From JAAZAI01 sp050942875 (GTDB taxonomy: Bacteria; Verrucomicrobiota; Kiritimatiellia; RFP12; UBA3636): a DNA stretch of 6,703 bases. Where the stretch lies: NCBI GenBank assembly GCA_050942875.1, contig JBMNOD010000120.1, positions 1 through 6,703 of the forward strand, written 5' to 3'. The position numbers and the translations under genes are program-made. This document shows, in pieces, positions 1-5,988 of this stretch. Numbering within the stretch: position 1 is the first letter of the stretch; every line of letters begins with the position of its first letter. The notes beneath the pieces are model-generated. The model was not told the origin of the DNA and made no database searches. It saw only the letters and a list, made by a program, of their open reading frames with translations.

Positions 1-123
1 GTTTAAATAATTTCGTTTACATGGGCACATTGGAACGAAAATGCTGCGCCTTGGGGGGCATAAATCCTTCTCCATCAGGCCTTTGCAAAGATTTTCCCGT
101 GAAAAAGCCGCTGGAACTTCGGC
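1..123. other. Gene-free left edge
   Basis: AT-richer stretch downstream of the M42 gene. I see no gene, no hairpin followed by a T-run, and no repeat. A 14-codon frame on the minus strand (61 down to 17) follows a GGAGAAGGA sequence but is too short to support. Confidence 0.5.
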
Positions 124-1191
124 CTAGAATTTCGCGCCGAACCGAGGGTTGGCGGGGATTGCTGCGACGGTGTCCGCAATGAGTTGCGCGCACTGGTCGA
201 GGTCGGCGAGCGAGAGAACTTCGACGGCCGAATGCATGTACCGGAGCGGAATGCTCACTTGCGCGACCGGCACGCCGGTGCGCGTCTGGCGGATTGCGAA
301 GGCATCGGTCCCATTGCCGCGTGAGCGAGGCTGGACTTGAATCGGGATTTTCGCCGTTTCACCTGCTTTGCGGATCATGGCGTTGAGCGCATGGTCGTAG
401 GCTGGTCCGACGCCCAGCACAGGGCCGCCGCCGACTTTGATGATGCCGGTCTTTTTGGGCACGCCACCGGGGTCGTCGCTCGCAAAGGTGACGTCCACCG
501 CGATGCCGGCGTGTGGATTGATTCCATACGCGGCCGTGGTCGCGCCAAGCAGCCCCAGCTCCTCTTGCGTGGCGCTGACGACGTGCACGGCGACGTTGAG
601 CTTGCGCCCCTGCAGGCGCCGCAGGGCGTCGATCACGACGAAGACGCCGGCGCGGTCGTCGAATGCGCGCGCCGAGACGAGGCCGTTCATCAGCTCGCGC
701 CAGCCCGATTCGACGATGCCTGGCGAACCGAGGGGGAGCACCTCGAGCGCTTCCTTGGCATTTGTGGCACCGATGTCGACCCAGAGGTCCGAGATGTCCT
801 TGATGCCTTCTTCACGCTCTTTTGCCGACATCAGATGGATGGCTTTTCGGCCGATGACGCCACGCACGCGCCCTTTCGAGCCTTGGAAGACGACGCGCTC
901 CCCGGGGAGGAGCTGCGTGTTGATGCCGCCAACGGGCTGGACATAGATGAAGCCCTTGTCGTCCACATGCTGGACGATGAGCCCGATTTCGTCGCAATGG
1001 CCATCGAGCATGATTCGAATCGGTGCATCGGCGTTGACGACGGCGTGCAGGTTGCCGTGGCAGTCGAGGGTGACGAAGTCTGCGAACGGGCGGACGTAGT
1101 CGGCGACGAGGCGTTGGCCTTCTGTCTCCCAGCCGCTTGGGGTGATGGCTTCGCAGAGGGATTTGAGGAATTTGATTTGGGGTTGTTTCAT
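124..1191 (-). CDS. M42 family metallopeptidase (glutamyl/deblocking aminopeptidase type)
   Basis: A 355-aa cytoplasmic metalloenzyme of the M42 family, which removes N-terminal residues from peptides, usually as large oligomers, using two divalent metals. Some relatives are labelled endoglucanase M by historical error. The expected metal and catalytic residues are visible: His65 and Asp67 in DGHCDEIG, Asp178 in ARAFDDRAG, the Glu210-Glu211 pair in SATQEELGLLGA, Asp233 in AVDVTFASDDPG, and His320 in IPLRYMHSAVEV. The substrate-loop stretch GRKAIHLMSAKEREE and GNGTDAF near residue 295 also fit. Length is normal for the family. The start codon overlaps the stop of the upstream GspM-like gene by 4 bp (ATGA), and an AGGAA Shine-Dalgarno lies about 7 nt upstream inside that gene. 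It is the last gene of the minus-strand run. Exact substrate preference cannot be read from sequence. Confidence 0.95.
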   Translation of the reverse strand: MKQPQIKFLKSLCEAITPSGWETEGQRLVADYVRPFADFVTLDCHGNLHAVVNADAPIRIMLDGHCDEIGLIVQHVDDKGFIYVQPVGGINTQLLPGERVVFQGSKGRVRGVIGRKAIHLMSAKEREEGIKDISDLWVDIGATNAKEALEVLPLGSPGIVESGWRELMNGLVSARAFDDRAGVFVVIDALRRLQGRKLNVAVHVVSATQEELGLLGATTAAYGINPHAGIAVDVTFASDDPGGVPKKTGIIKVGGGPVLGVGPAYDHALNAMIRKAGETAKIPIQVQPRSRGNGTDAFAIRQTRTGVPVAQVSIPLRYMHSAVEVLSLADLDQCAQLIADTVAAIPANPRFGAKF

Positions 1192-1730
1192 GGTTGTTTC
1201 CTGTTGTGTTGAAGCGGGTCAGCAATCGAGGTGAACGAGGCTTCGGCCTTGAATGTTCGAGATTCGCCGACTCCTGTCGGCGCCAAGGTGACTGCCGTGA
1301 GGCGGAAGGGCGGGGTGGCGGTTTCCGCCGCTGCGATGATCGCCGCAAGGGAGGTCATTGGGATCGCGTTCCACTTGACGGTGTCGGTTTTGAGGTGCAG
1401 GCCGGATGCCGGCAGGGTCTCGGTTCGGGTTTCGAGGGATGTGGGGAGCGCGGATGGGAACAACTTGGCGACGAATGCGGCGAAATCGGGTTGATCGGAT
1501 TCGGACACCGACTGCGCCACGAGACGAGCGAGCGTCTCGTGATAGGTGAAAAGCGTCGTCAGTTCCGGCTCAAGTTGCTTGATGAGCGCGTGATGGCGGT
1601 CTCGTGCGGCGTCAAATTGCTTGGCATGTTGCATGGCGCCGATGAAAACGGCAAGTGCGGCCGTCCAGATGACGGCGGCGGCGATGCAGACGAGTTGGAT
1701 TCGGCGTTGCGGAAAAGCGCGGACGGTCAT
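1188..1730 (-). CDS. GspM/PilO-like inner-membrane protein
   Basis: A 180-aa protein with a short basic N-terminus (residues 1-10), one hydrophobic membrane segment (about 11-32), a polar helical stretch likely to form a coiled coil (about 35-75), and a mixed alpha/beta C-terminal part (about 100-168) containing VKWNAIPMTSLAAII and a following beta-rich section. This bitopic plan, with a periplasmic ferredoxin-like domain, is that of GspM (type II secretion) and PilO (type IV pili), which pair with GspL or PilN. The primary sequence of this family is poorly conserved, so the call rests mainly on topology, size and position directly after a GspL-like gene. Its ATG overlaps the GspL-like stop by 4 bp. 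No clear Shine-Dalgarno is visible, so translation is probably coupled. Its own stop overlaps the M42 start. It could instead be an unrelated bitopic protein. Confidence 0.6.
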   Translation of the reverse strand: MTVRAFPQRRIQLVCIAAAVIWTAALAVFIGAMQHAKQFDAARDRHHALIKQLEPELTTLFTYHETLARLVAQSVSESDQPDFAAFVAKLFPSALPTSLETRTETLPASGLHLKTDTVKWNAIPMTSLAAIIAAAETATPPFRLTAVTLAPTGVGESRTFKAEASFTSIADPLQHNRKQP

Positions 1731-3037
1731 GGCAAGGGGGTGTGAAGAAAAAACTGGAGGGTGCCGTCGGCGCCGGTCTTGGGCGCTTCAGACATGACGG
1801 TTTGGAAACCGTCGGCGGCAAGGAGGCGGATGAATTCATCGACTTTGTCGGTCGTGGGAGCCGAGCCTGAGGCGGTCAGGGAGCGAGCGTCGAGGGCAAG
1901 GTGGTGAAGTGTCACGCCGGTTTGCGCCGCTCGTTCCGCCAGGCAGGCGAGACGGGAGGATGTGGCGGGTTCTCGATAATCCAAGATCGCCGTGTCGAGC
2001 TGGGCGGCCAGGCCGGTGCGGGCATCCTGGACGGCTCGTTCGCCTCGGGTCTTGACCTTGTAGCCGGCAAGGCTGTTGACTGTATAATTGAACGCCTGTT
2101 CGGCGGTGTGGGCTTCGGATTTCGCTTGGGCGAAGATCATGCCGGCGAGGATGAAGAGGATGGCGGCACAACTGCTCAGGGCGACGGCGAGTCTGAGGAA
2201 GGGGCGCGATTGGCGACGGGTTGCGGCAGGGTGGGCGAAGGCGCCGGTACGCAAGTTCGCGTCGTTGCCGTGGCCCTCGCGGGCGGCGTCGGCCGCCAGC
2301 GCACGGGCAAGAAGAAATTCAGGTGAAGGGGCTGTTTCGAGGCGAATCACATCGCTGTCGCGCATGTCGCGAAGGGCTTGTGTTGCGAGGTCGTGTTCGA
2401 CGTCGGCGACGATGCAGGTCAGATCTTTGGGGATGCCGCTGAAGGACAGACGCAGGCGTCTTGGGAATTCGGCGGCGTCCGTCTTGAAGACGGTTTGGCG
2501 CTCCAGCACGCTGCCACGCCCGGTCGCCAGCAGCGTCTGGGACGATCCGCAGAGAAACAAAGCGCGTGGTTCGTCATCGGTCTGCGGCGGAAATTCAATG
2601 AGAGTTTGCGCCCAAGCAACGGCGGCGGGCGGGACGATGCGGGCGGGGTTGCATCCGATCTGGCGGAGCGATTCGAGTTGTTCGGCGAGATCGGATTGGC
2701 GGATGGCATGCGCCTGCCAAGCTTTTCCTTGGCGCGTGAAGGCGCTTTGGCATTCCGAAAGCGGGAAGGGGATCTGCATGTCCAGCAGCGAGGGGAGAAT
2801 GCGGACGAGCTTTGATTCGGGGAGGTCTGGCGGTTGGAGCGAGAGGAGGAGGCAGGCCGCAGGCGTTGCGGCTGCCGAGCAGCGGGAGCCGTCGGCAAGA
2901 CGGGCGGCCAGTGCTGGTGGAACAACGGCGTGTGATTCTGCAAAGAGGACGACGTTGCGCGTCATGCCGACGAGGCGGAGCTCTCCGTCGGTAAAATCAA
3001 TTCCAAGCGTTGCGGCTGTTTTTGAGCGTGTCGTCAT
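1727..3037 (-). CDS. GspL-like type II secretion / pilus assembly protein
   Basis: A 436-aa bitopic protein. The N-terminal about 250 residues resemble the actin-like cytoplasmic domain of GspL/PilM: it opens with a phosphate-loop-like strand, LGIDFTDGELRLVGM (11-25), and continues with a GspL-style segment, KLVRILPSLLDMQIPFPLSE (76-95), and GCNPARIVPPAAVAW (128-142). The stretch NLRTGAFA (261-268), just before the membrane segment, matches the position and pattern of the conserved NLLQGEFA-like motif of GspL and PilM/PilN fusions. The membrane segment is about 282-304, followed by a helix and a roughly 80-residue periplasmic domain. In known systems GspL couples the secretion ATPase (GspE) to GspM and the pseudopilus. 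It starts 3 bp after the previous gene's stop, with only a weak Shine-Dalgarno. The GspM-like gene follows with a 4-bp overlap. No gspE or gspF is nearby in this window. Confidence 0.7.
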   Translation of the reverse strand: MTTRSKTAATLGIDFTDGELRLVGMTRNVVLFAESHAVVPPALAARLADGSRCSAAATPAACLLLSLQPPDLPESKLVRILPSLLDMQIPFPLSECQSAFTRQGKAWQAHAIRQSDLAEQLESLRQIGCNPARIVPPAAVAWAQTLIEFPPQTDDEPRALFLCGSSQTLLATGRGSVLERQTVFKTDAAEFPRRLRLSFSGIPKDLTCIVADVEHDLATQALRDMRDSDVIRLETAPSPEFLLARALAADAAREGHGNDANLRTGAFAHPAATRRQSRPFLRLAVALSSCAAILFILAGMIFAQAKSEAHTAEQAFNYTVNSLAGYKVKTRGERAVQDARTGLAAQLDTAILDYREPATSSRLACLAERAAQTGVTLHHLALDARSLTASGSAPTTDKVDEFIRLLAADGFQTVMSEAPKTGADGTLQFFLHTPLP

Positions 3038-3040
3038 CTT

Positions 3041-3514
3041 TTAAGAACTGCGGTGGCTGCGATGGGTGCGGTGGCGTCGATGGGAGGATCGGCGACGTCT
3101 GGAGAGTCGATCCATCTCGGCTTTTTCACGTCGCTCGCGGAGGAATTTAATCGTCCGGCGCGTCCAATCAACGATGAGCGCGATCATGAAGAAGCTCAGT
3201 CCGACAATGAGCATCTGCCAGCCGAGTCGGTTCAAGTTTTTGGGCCGCATCGAGGGGTCGGGATCCAAGTTGGCGACGACGAGCAGACAGCCGCCGACGA
3301 TGGCAAGCAGGGTTGGCGCGGCGTAGGCGAAGACGGTTAAATGCAACACGCGACGCTTCTTTTCTTCCGTCATGCCGGGTCGGCGACGTCTGTTGCTTCG
3401 GTGGCGTCGATGGGACGAGCGTTTTCGAACGACGGTCGCGTTCGCCTGCGAAGACGTCGATGCCTCGGTCGGCGCCATGGGGCTGGATGGTGGCTGTCGG
3501 GATGCTTCGCTCAT
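3041..3514 (-). CDS. Small two-TM protein with Arg/His-rich cytoplasmic tails
   Basis: A 157-aa protein that I do not recognise. Residues 1-55 are polar and end strongly basic, the first membrane segment is about 56-82, a short acidic/proline loop DPDPSMRPKN follows, the second membrane segment is about 98-118, and a basic tail runs to the end. The positive-inside rule places both tails in the cytoplasm. The octapeptide RSSHRRHR occurs in both tails (32-39 and 142-149), next to an RRRR run in each case. The C-terminus is built of HRx triplets (HRR, HRT, HRS, HRS). I chose the ATG at 3514 because the longer open frame upstream runs through the dCMP deaminase gene; no good Shine-Dalgarno supports either choice. 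It ends 3 bp before the GspL-like start, suggesting coupled expression. The basic tails might bind nucleic acid, phosphate or acidic partners, but this is speculation. Confidence 0.7.
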   Translation of the reverse strand: MSEASRQPPSSPMAPTEASTSSQANATVVRKRSSHRRHRSNRRRRPGMTEEKKRRVLHLTVFAYAAPTLLAIVGGCLLVVANLDPDPSMRPKNLNRLGWQMLIVGLSFFMIALIVDWTRRTIKFLRERREKAEMDRLSRRRRSSHRRHRTHRSHRSS

Positions 3515-3557
3515 GTCGGGAAATTGGCGCTTAAAATAAAGGGCGTGGTTCAACACA

Positions 3558-4049
3558 TTACGCTTTACGTGCTTCTCTTTGAATTTGCCGGCAGAGGACT
3601 TTGGCCTCGGCGAGCAGCGCGCGGGTCTGCTCGCTGAAGGCGTATTCTTCATCGTAGACGACTTCACGGATGCCGGCGTTGATGATCATCTTGGAGCAGG
3701 TGAGGCAGGGGCTGAGCGTGACGTAGATGGTTGCGTCCTTCGTCGAGATGCCGTGGTAGGCGGCTTGGGTGATGGAGTTTTCCTCGGCGTGGGAGCAGAT
3801 GCAGTCCCCGAGGGCGCTTCCGGAGGGCGCGTTGCTGGCGCAACGGGCGCAGCCGCCGTCCATGCAGTTTTTCACGCCTCGCGGGGTGCCGTTGTAGCCG
3901 GTGGAGATGATGCGTCGATCTTTGACGATCACGGCGGCGACGCGCCGCCGTGAGCAGTTGCCGCGCGTGCTCACGACGTGGGCGATGTCCATGAAATACG
4001 TGTCCCAGTTTGGACGGAGGTCGCTGGGCTTTGTGGCGGGTTCCGGCAT
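3558..4049 (-). CDS. Deoxycytidylate (dCMP) deaminase, ComEB type
   Basis: A 163-aa cytoplasmic zinc enzyme that deaminates dCMP to dUMP, feeding thymidylate synthesis. The catalytic zinc site is complete: His87-Ala-Glu89 in SHAEENSI, and Cys115/Cys118 in SPCLTCSKMI. The substrate-side GYNGTPRG (51-58) and the family's N-terminal block, WDTYFMDIAHVVSTRGNCSR (15-34), are both present. Extra cysteines at 62, 67, 70, 83 and 85 between the nucleotide loop and the catalytic HAE are typical of the ComEB/T4-type enzymes, where this region can carry a second zinc. Length is normal. An AGGAG Shine-Dalgarno at 4056-4060, 6 nt before the ATG, fixes the start. It lies 42 bp after the cyclophilin gene and 43 bp before the two-TM gene, probably cotranscribed. 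The symbol comEB or dcd is used for homologues; I leave it blank because naming varies. Confidence 0.95.
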   Translation of the reverse strand: MPEPATKPSDLRPNWDTYFMDIAHVVSTRGNCSRRRVAAVIVKDRRIISTGYNGTPRGVKNCMDGGCARCASNAPSGSALGDCICSHAEENSITQAAYHGISTKDATIYVTLSPCLTCSKMIINAGIREVVYDEEYAFSEQTRALLAEAKVLCRQIQREARKA

Positions 4050-4091
4050 GGGCGGCTCCTGAGGCTGGTTTCGGGGGGATCGCTTGCGCGG

Positions 4092-4754
4092 CTAGTCGGC
4101 CGTGCGCTTGATCGAAAGGATCGTCACCGGGGTGGTCGGGACGTCGCCATGGCCCGTGGGGTGGCGGCCGGTGGGAACGCCGGCGATCTTGTCGAGGACG
4201 TCGAATCCATCGGTCAGTTTGCCGAAGACGCAGTAGCCGTAGCCCTGTTGCGTGGGTGCCTGATGGTCGAGGAAGGCGTTGTCTGCGTGGTTGATGAAAA
4301 ACTGGCATGTGGCGGAGTCGACGACGGGGGTGCGCGCCATGGCGAGCGTGCCGCGCGTGTTCTTCAGGCCATTGGCGGCTTCGTTCTTGATCTTGGCGCC
4401 TGCCTCTTTTTGCTCCATGTTTGGCGTGAAACCGCCGCCTTGGATCATGAAATCGCGGATGACGCGATGGAAGATCGTGCCGTCGTAGAAGCCGCTGTCA
4501 ACGTAGGACAAGAAGTTGGCGACGGTGATGGGGGCTTTGTCTGCGTAGAGTTCGGCTTTGAGGGCGCCCATTGAGGTTTCGATGACGACGGTGGCGGTCA
4601 TGGGATCTTCCTGTTTGTTTTCTGCGGTGCTGATCGCAGCGGTTCTCGGTGTGGTTTCGGGAGTAGAAGGTGTTTCACGCGAGCAGCCGGTGAAAGCCGC
4701 AACGAGGGAGAGGGTGGAGCAAAGGCAGAGGGCTTTAAACAAGGGGCGAATCAT
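4092..4754 (-). CDS. Cyclophilin-type peptidyl-prolyl cis-trans isomerase, predicted lipoprotein
   Basis: A 220-aa PpiB-like cyclophilin that catalyses proline cis-trans isomerisation during protein folding. The N-terminus MIRPLFKALCLCS has the basic-then-hydrophobic shape of a signal peptide and ends at FTGC (Cys24), a relaxed lipobox, followed by a Ser/Thr/Pro/Glu-rich linker to about residue 50. The full cyclophilin domain runs 52-219. Active-site residues are visible: Arg97 in FHRVIRDFMIQGG with Phe102 and Gln105, and Gln151-Phe152-Phe153 in SATCQFFINH. An AGGAGA Shine-Dalgarno at 4763-4768, 9 nt upstream, supports the first ATG. A second ATG at 4599-4601 lies exactly at the beginning of the conserved domain and has its own AGGAAG (4607-4612), so a signal-less cytoplasmic form may also be made. 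It is first in the minus-strand run, behind a plausible promoter. Confidence 0.93.
   Translation of the reverse strand: MIRPLFKALCLCSTLSLVAAFTGCSRETPSTPETTPRTAAISTAENKQEDPMTATVVIETSMGALKAELYADKAPITVANFLSYVDSGFYDGTIFHRVIRDFMIQGGGFTPNMEQKEAGAKIKNEAANGLKNTRGTLAMARTPVVDSATCQFFINHADNAFLDHQAPTQQGYGYCVFGKLTDGFDVLDKIAGVPTGRHPTGHGDVPTTPVTILSIKRTAD
4607..4612 (-). promoter_or_regulatory. Possible internal ribosome binding site in the cyclophilin gene
   Basis: AGGAAG on the minus strand is followed by 5 nt and then an in-frame ATG (4599-4601, Met52). Initiation here would give a 169-aa protein consisting of the cyclophilin domain alone, without signal peptide or linker. The spacing is good (AGGA to ATG is 7 nt). 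Function is inferred from the sequence only. Confidence 0.4.
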
Positions 4755-4813
4755 AGACGCAGTCTCCTGAATGCCAAATGAAGGCGGTTGAGAGGTTTCA
4801 ATAACAGTGCGTC

Positions 4814-4843
4814 AGGATAACCTGAAGGGGAGGGGGAAGTCAA
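4814..4843 (-). promoter_or_regulatory. Candidate sigma70-type promoter for the minus-strand run
   Basis: On the minus strand TTGACT (4838-4843; 5 of 6 matches to TTGACA) is followed after 18 nt by TATCCT (4814-4819; 4 of 6 matches to TATAAT). Transcription would begin near 4807, giving a leader of about 50 nt before the cyclophilin ATG at 4754. It is the only reasonable promoter pair I see ahead of the six-gene run. Sigma-factor consensus in this lineage may differ from E. coli. Confidence 0.4.
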
Positions 4844-4857
4844 ACGAGAAAAAAGGC

Positions 4858-4921
4858 AATCGGTCAGTCGGTCAGTCGAAGAGGTCGGGCAACCTTCGGC
4901 CATGGATTGGCTTGACCGATT
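4858..4921. repeat. 9-bp inverted repeat in the divergent promoter region
   Basis: AATCGGTCA at 4858-4866 is the exact reverse complement of TGACCGATT at 4913-4921, with 46 bp between the arms. The spacing is long for a terminator hairpin. Paired operator half-sites or a chance match to the tandem-repeat unit are both possible. It lies upstream of both predicted promoters. Confidence 0.5.
4860..4878. repeat. 8-bp tandem repeat between divergent promoters
   Basis: The unit TCGGTCAG is repeated perfectly twice, followed by a partial third copy TCG. It sits between the two predicted divergent promoters. Its first copy is part of a 9-bp inverted repeat whose other arm is at 4913-4921. Confidence 0.75.
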
Positions 4922-4942
4922 ACGAAGAAAGACGCTTTCGCT

Positions 4943-4972
4943 TTGCATCGATGTAGGGGGGTATGGTAGAAT
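4943..4972 (+). promoter_or_regulatory. Candidate extended -10 promoter for the pseudopilin gene
   Basis: TAGAAT at 4967-4972 (5 of 6 matches to TATAAT) is preceded by TGG, giving an extended -10 element TGG-TAGAAT. A weak -35, TTGCAT at 4943-4948, lies 18 bp upstream. Transcription would start near 4979, leaving a leader of about 48 nt before the ATG at 5027. Confidence 0.45.
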
Positions 4973-5013
4973 CAGGGTTGTCCTTCGGGACCGGTGAAGC
5001 AAAATTGCACAAC

Positions 5014-5018
5014 AGGAG
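5014..5018 (+). promoter_or_regulatory. Ribosome binding site that sets the pseudopilin start
   Basis: AGGAG, 8 nt upstream of the ATG at 5027, decides between this start and the longer in-frame GTG at 4994, which has no comparable site. Confidence 0.8.
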
Positions 5019-5026
5019 ATGTTTTC

Positions 5027-5821
5027 ATGCGAGGACGGCGAAACGGGGCGGGCCAAGGTTCTACCGCGGCGTTTACGATCATCGAGTTGATGATCGTCAT
5101 TGGCATCATGATCGTACTGGGCGGGTTGTTGGTTCCAGCAGTCGATGTGTTGCGCGAGAGGGGAAAGTCCACGGAATGCGCGAACAACTTGCGCCAGTGG
5201 GGGCAGGGGTTTTCGATGTACATCGACGAACATCGCGGCATCTTCCCGGGCGATGGTTCGGAAGACGGTCAAGGCGACACGGCCGACATCGGCATCGCGA
5301 ATGCCTGGTTCAACGTCGTGCCTCCCTACATTGGGATGGAATCCTATATCGTCTTGAAGGGGAAAGGCAAAGTGCCTTGCGCCGGGGTTGGCAAAAACCC
5401 TTTCATCTGCCCAAAATCTGCGATCAATCAAAAACTGGTTGGGAGTTATGCCGCCGGCACGCAGACCGATTTCTATTGTTCCTACGCGATGAACCACTGG
5501 ATTTTCAATTCCCAACGAGACACTTCTGCCATTACCAAGCGCATGCGCATGTCTCAGGTTCAAAAGCCGTCGGTTTTCGTCGTGCTTTCGGAGGCTCCGA
5601 CCGGCATTGAAGCCAAGATCCACCCTTCGACGATGGGCGGCGAATCAAAGGACAAGACGGGCTTCCGTCATCGCAACAGCGCCAACGCCCTCTTTGCCGA
5701 CTGGCATGTCGAGCCCATCCTCAAGAAAAACGTTCTGCAGGACGGCATGAACATCAAGGACAATGCCGGCGGGCTCGTGTGGAATCCTGAGAGGGACGAA
5801 GGGAACCGGTCGATTGAATGA
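5027..5821 (+). CDS. Pseudopilin-like protein with prepilin N-terminus and variant H-X9-DG motif
   Basis: A 264-aa protein of the large family of type II secretion pseudopilin-like proteins abundant in PVC bacteria. A basic leader (MRGRRNGAGQGSTA) precedes FTIIELMIVIGIMIVLGGLL (16-35), the class III prepilin signal and membrane helix, with the conserved Glu at mature position 5 (Glu20). The residue before the cleavage point is Ala15 rather than the usual Gly. After the helix come ECANNLRQWGQGFSMYIDEH (50-69) and GIFPGDG, typical of the family. Near the C-terminus His215 is followed by nine residues and Asp225-Trp226, so the usual DG reads DW. Cysteines at 51, 118, 128 and 151 could form disulphides outside the cytoplasm. 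The ATG at 5027 is favoured by AGGAG. The gene is monocistronic as far as seen, divergent from the run carrying the GspL/GspM-like genes, and convergent with tilS. Its precise role (pseudopilus subunit, surface or matrix protein) is unknown. Confidence 0.88.
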   Translation: MRGRRNGAGQGSTAAFTIIELMIVIGIMIVLGGLLVPAVDVLRERGKSTECANNLRQWGQGFSMYIDEHRGIFPGDGSEDGQGDTADIGIANAWFNVVPPYIGMESYIVLKGKGKVPCAGVGKNPFICPKSAINQKLVGSYAAGTQTDFYCSYAMNHWIFNSQRDTSAITKRMRMSQVQKPSVFVVLSEAPTGIEAKIHPSTMGGESKDKTGFRHRNSANALFADWHVEPILKKNVLQDGMNIKDNAGGLVWNPERDEGNRSIE

Positions 5822-5865
5822 GAAGAGGGCAGGGCGTCGTGATCAGTTTTGGGGAATGACGAACT

Positions 5866-5886
5866 GCTTTGCCGTACGCTTTGCCG
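5866..5886. repeat. Short direct repeat GCTTTGCCG
   Basis: GCTTTGCCG occurs at 5866-5874 and again at 5878-5886. The second copy also contributes CTTTGC (5879-5884) to a 6-bp stem with GCAAAG (5891-5896). There is no T-tract, so this is not called a terminator. Confidence 0.5.
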
Positions 5887-5894
5887 ACTCGCAA

Positions 5895-5930
5895 AGATCA
5901 GCCCGATCCGTCGCATCGGTCTCATCCGTC
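5895..5930. repeat. Degenerate 9-bp tandem repeat (NNATCNGTC units)
   Basis: Four successive 9-bp units can be aligned: AGATCAGCC, CGATCCGTC, GCATCGGTC and TCATCCGTC, with a more decayed fifth unit after them. Non-coding minisatellite-like tracts of this type recur in some PVC and related genomes (recollection of the general pattern, not checked). It lies between the convergent pseudopilin and tilS genes. Confidence 0.6.
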
Positions 5931-5961
5931 TGACTTCCCGGAACCAGTGGCTTGAGAGCTT

Positions 5962-5988
5962 GGCGGACACAGTGGACATGATGGACGG
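5962..5988. repeat. Second 9-bp degenerate tandem repeat (GTGGACA-like units)
   Basis: Three units align with a 9-bp period: GGCGGACAC, AGTGGACAT and GATGGACGG. The shared core is GGAC. It lies 31 bp after the other 9-bp tract, has a different consensus, and is in the same gene-free region. Confidence 0.5.

Noticed and set aside
17..61. 14-codon minus-strand frame after a GGAGAAGGA sequence
   Set aside because: Too short and without any context to support a peptide; the purine-rich site may be chance.
337..1212. Plus-strand open frame of 291 codons
   Set aside because: It lies wholly antisense to the M42 gene, which has all its catalytic motifs. The plus-strand translation shows no domain and is a by-product of GC-rich codon use.
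2088..3044. Plus-strand open frame of 318 codons
   Set aside because: Antisense shadow of the GspL-like gene; Arg/Ser/Ala-rich translation without recognisable features.
4994..5026. Upstream GTG start for the pseudopilin
   Set aside because: No Shine-Dalgarno, and the ATG at 5027 has AGGAG at 8 nt and gives a normal short basic leader.
4751..5623. Minus-strand open frame of 290 codons
   Set aside because: Antisense to the pseudopilin and running through the divergent promoter region; it reads the 8-bp repeats as protein and has no domain, while the plus-strand frame has a clear prepilin signal and Shine-Dalgarno.
5879..5896. 6-bp hairpin CTTTGC / GCAAAG as a terminator of the pseudopilin transcript
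   Set aside because: Short stem, 6-nt loop and no T-tract on either strand; not enough to call a terminator.
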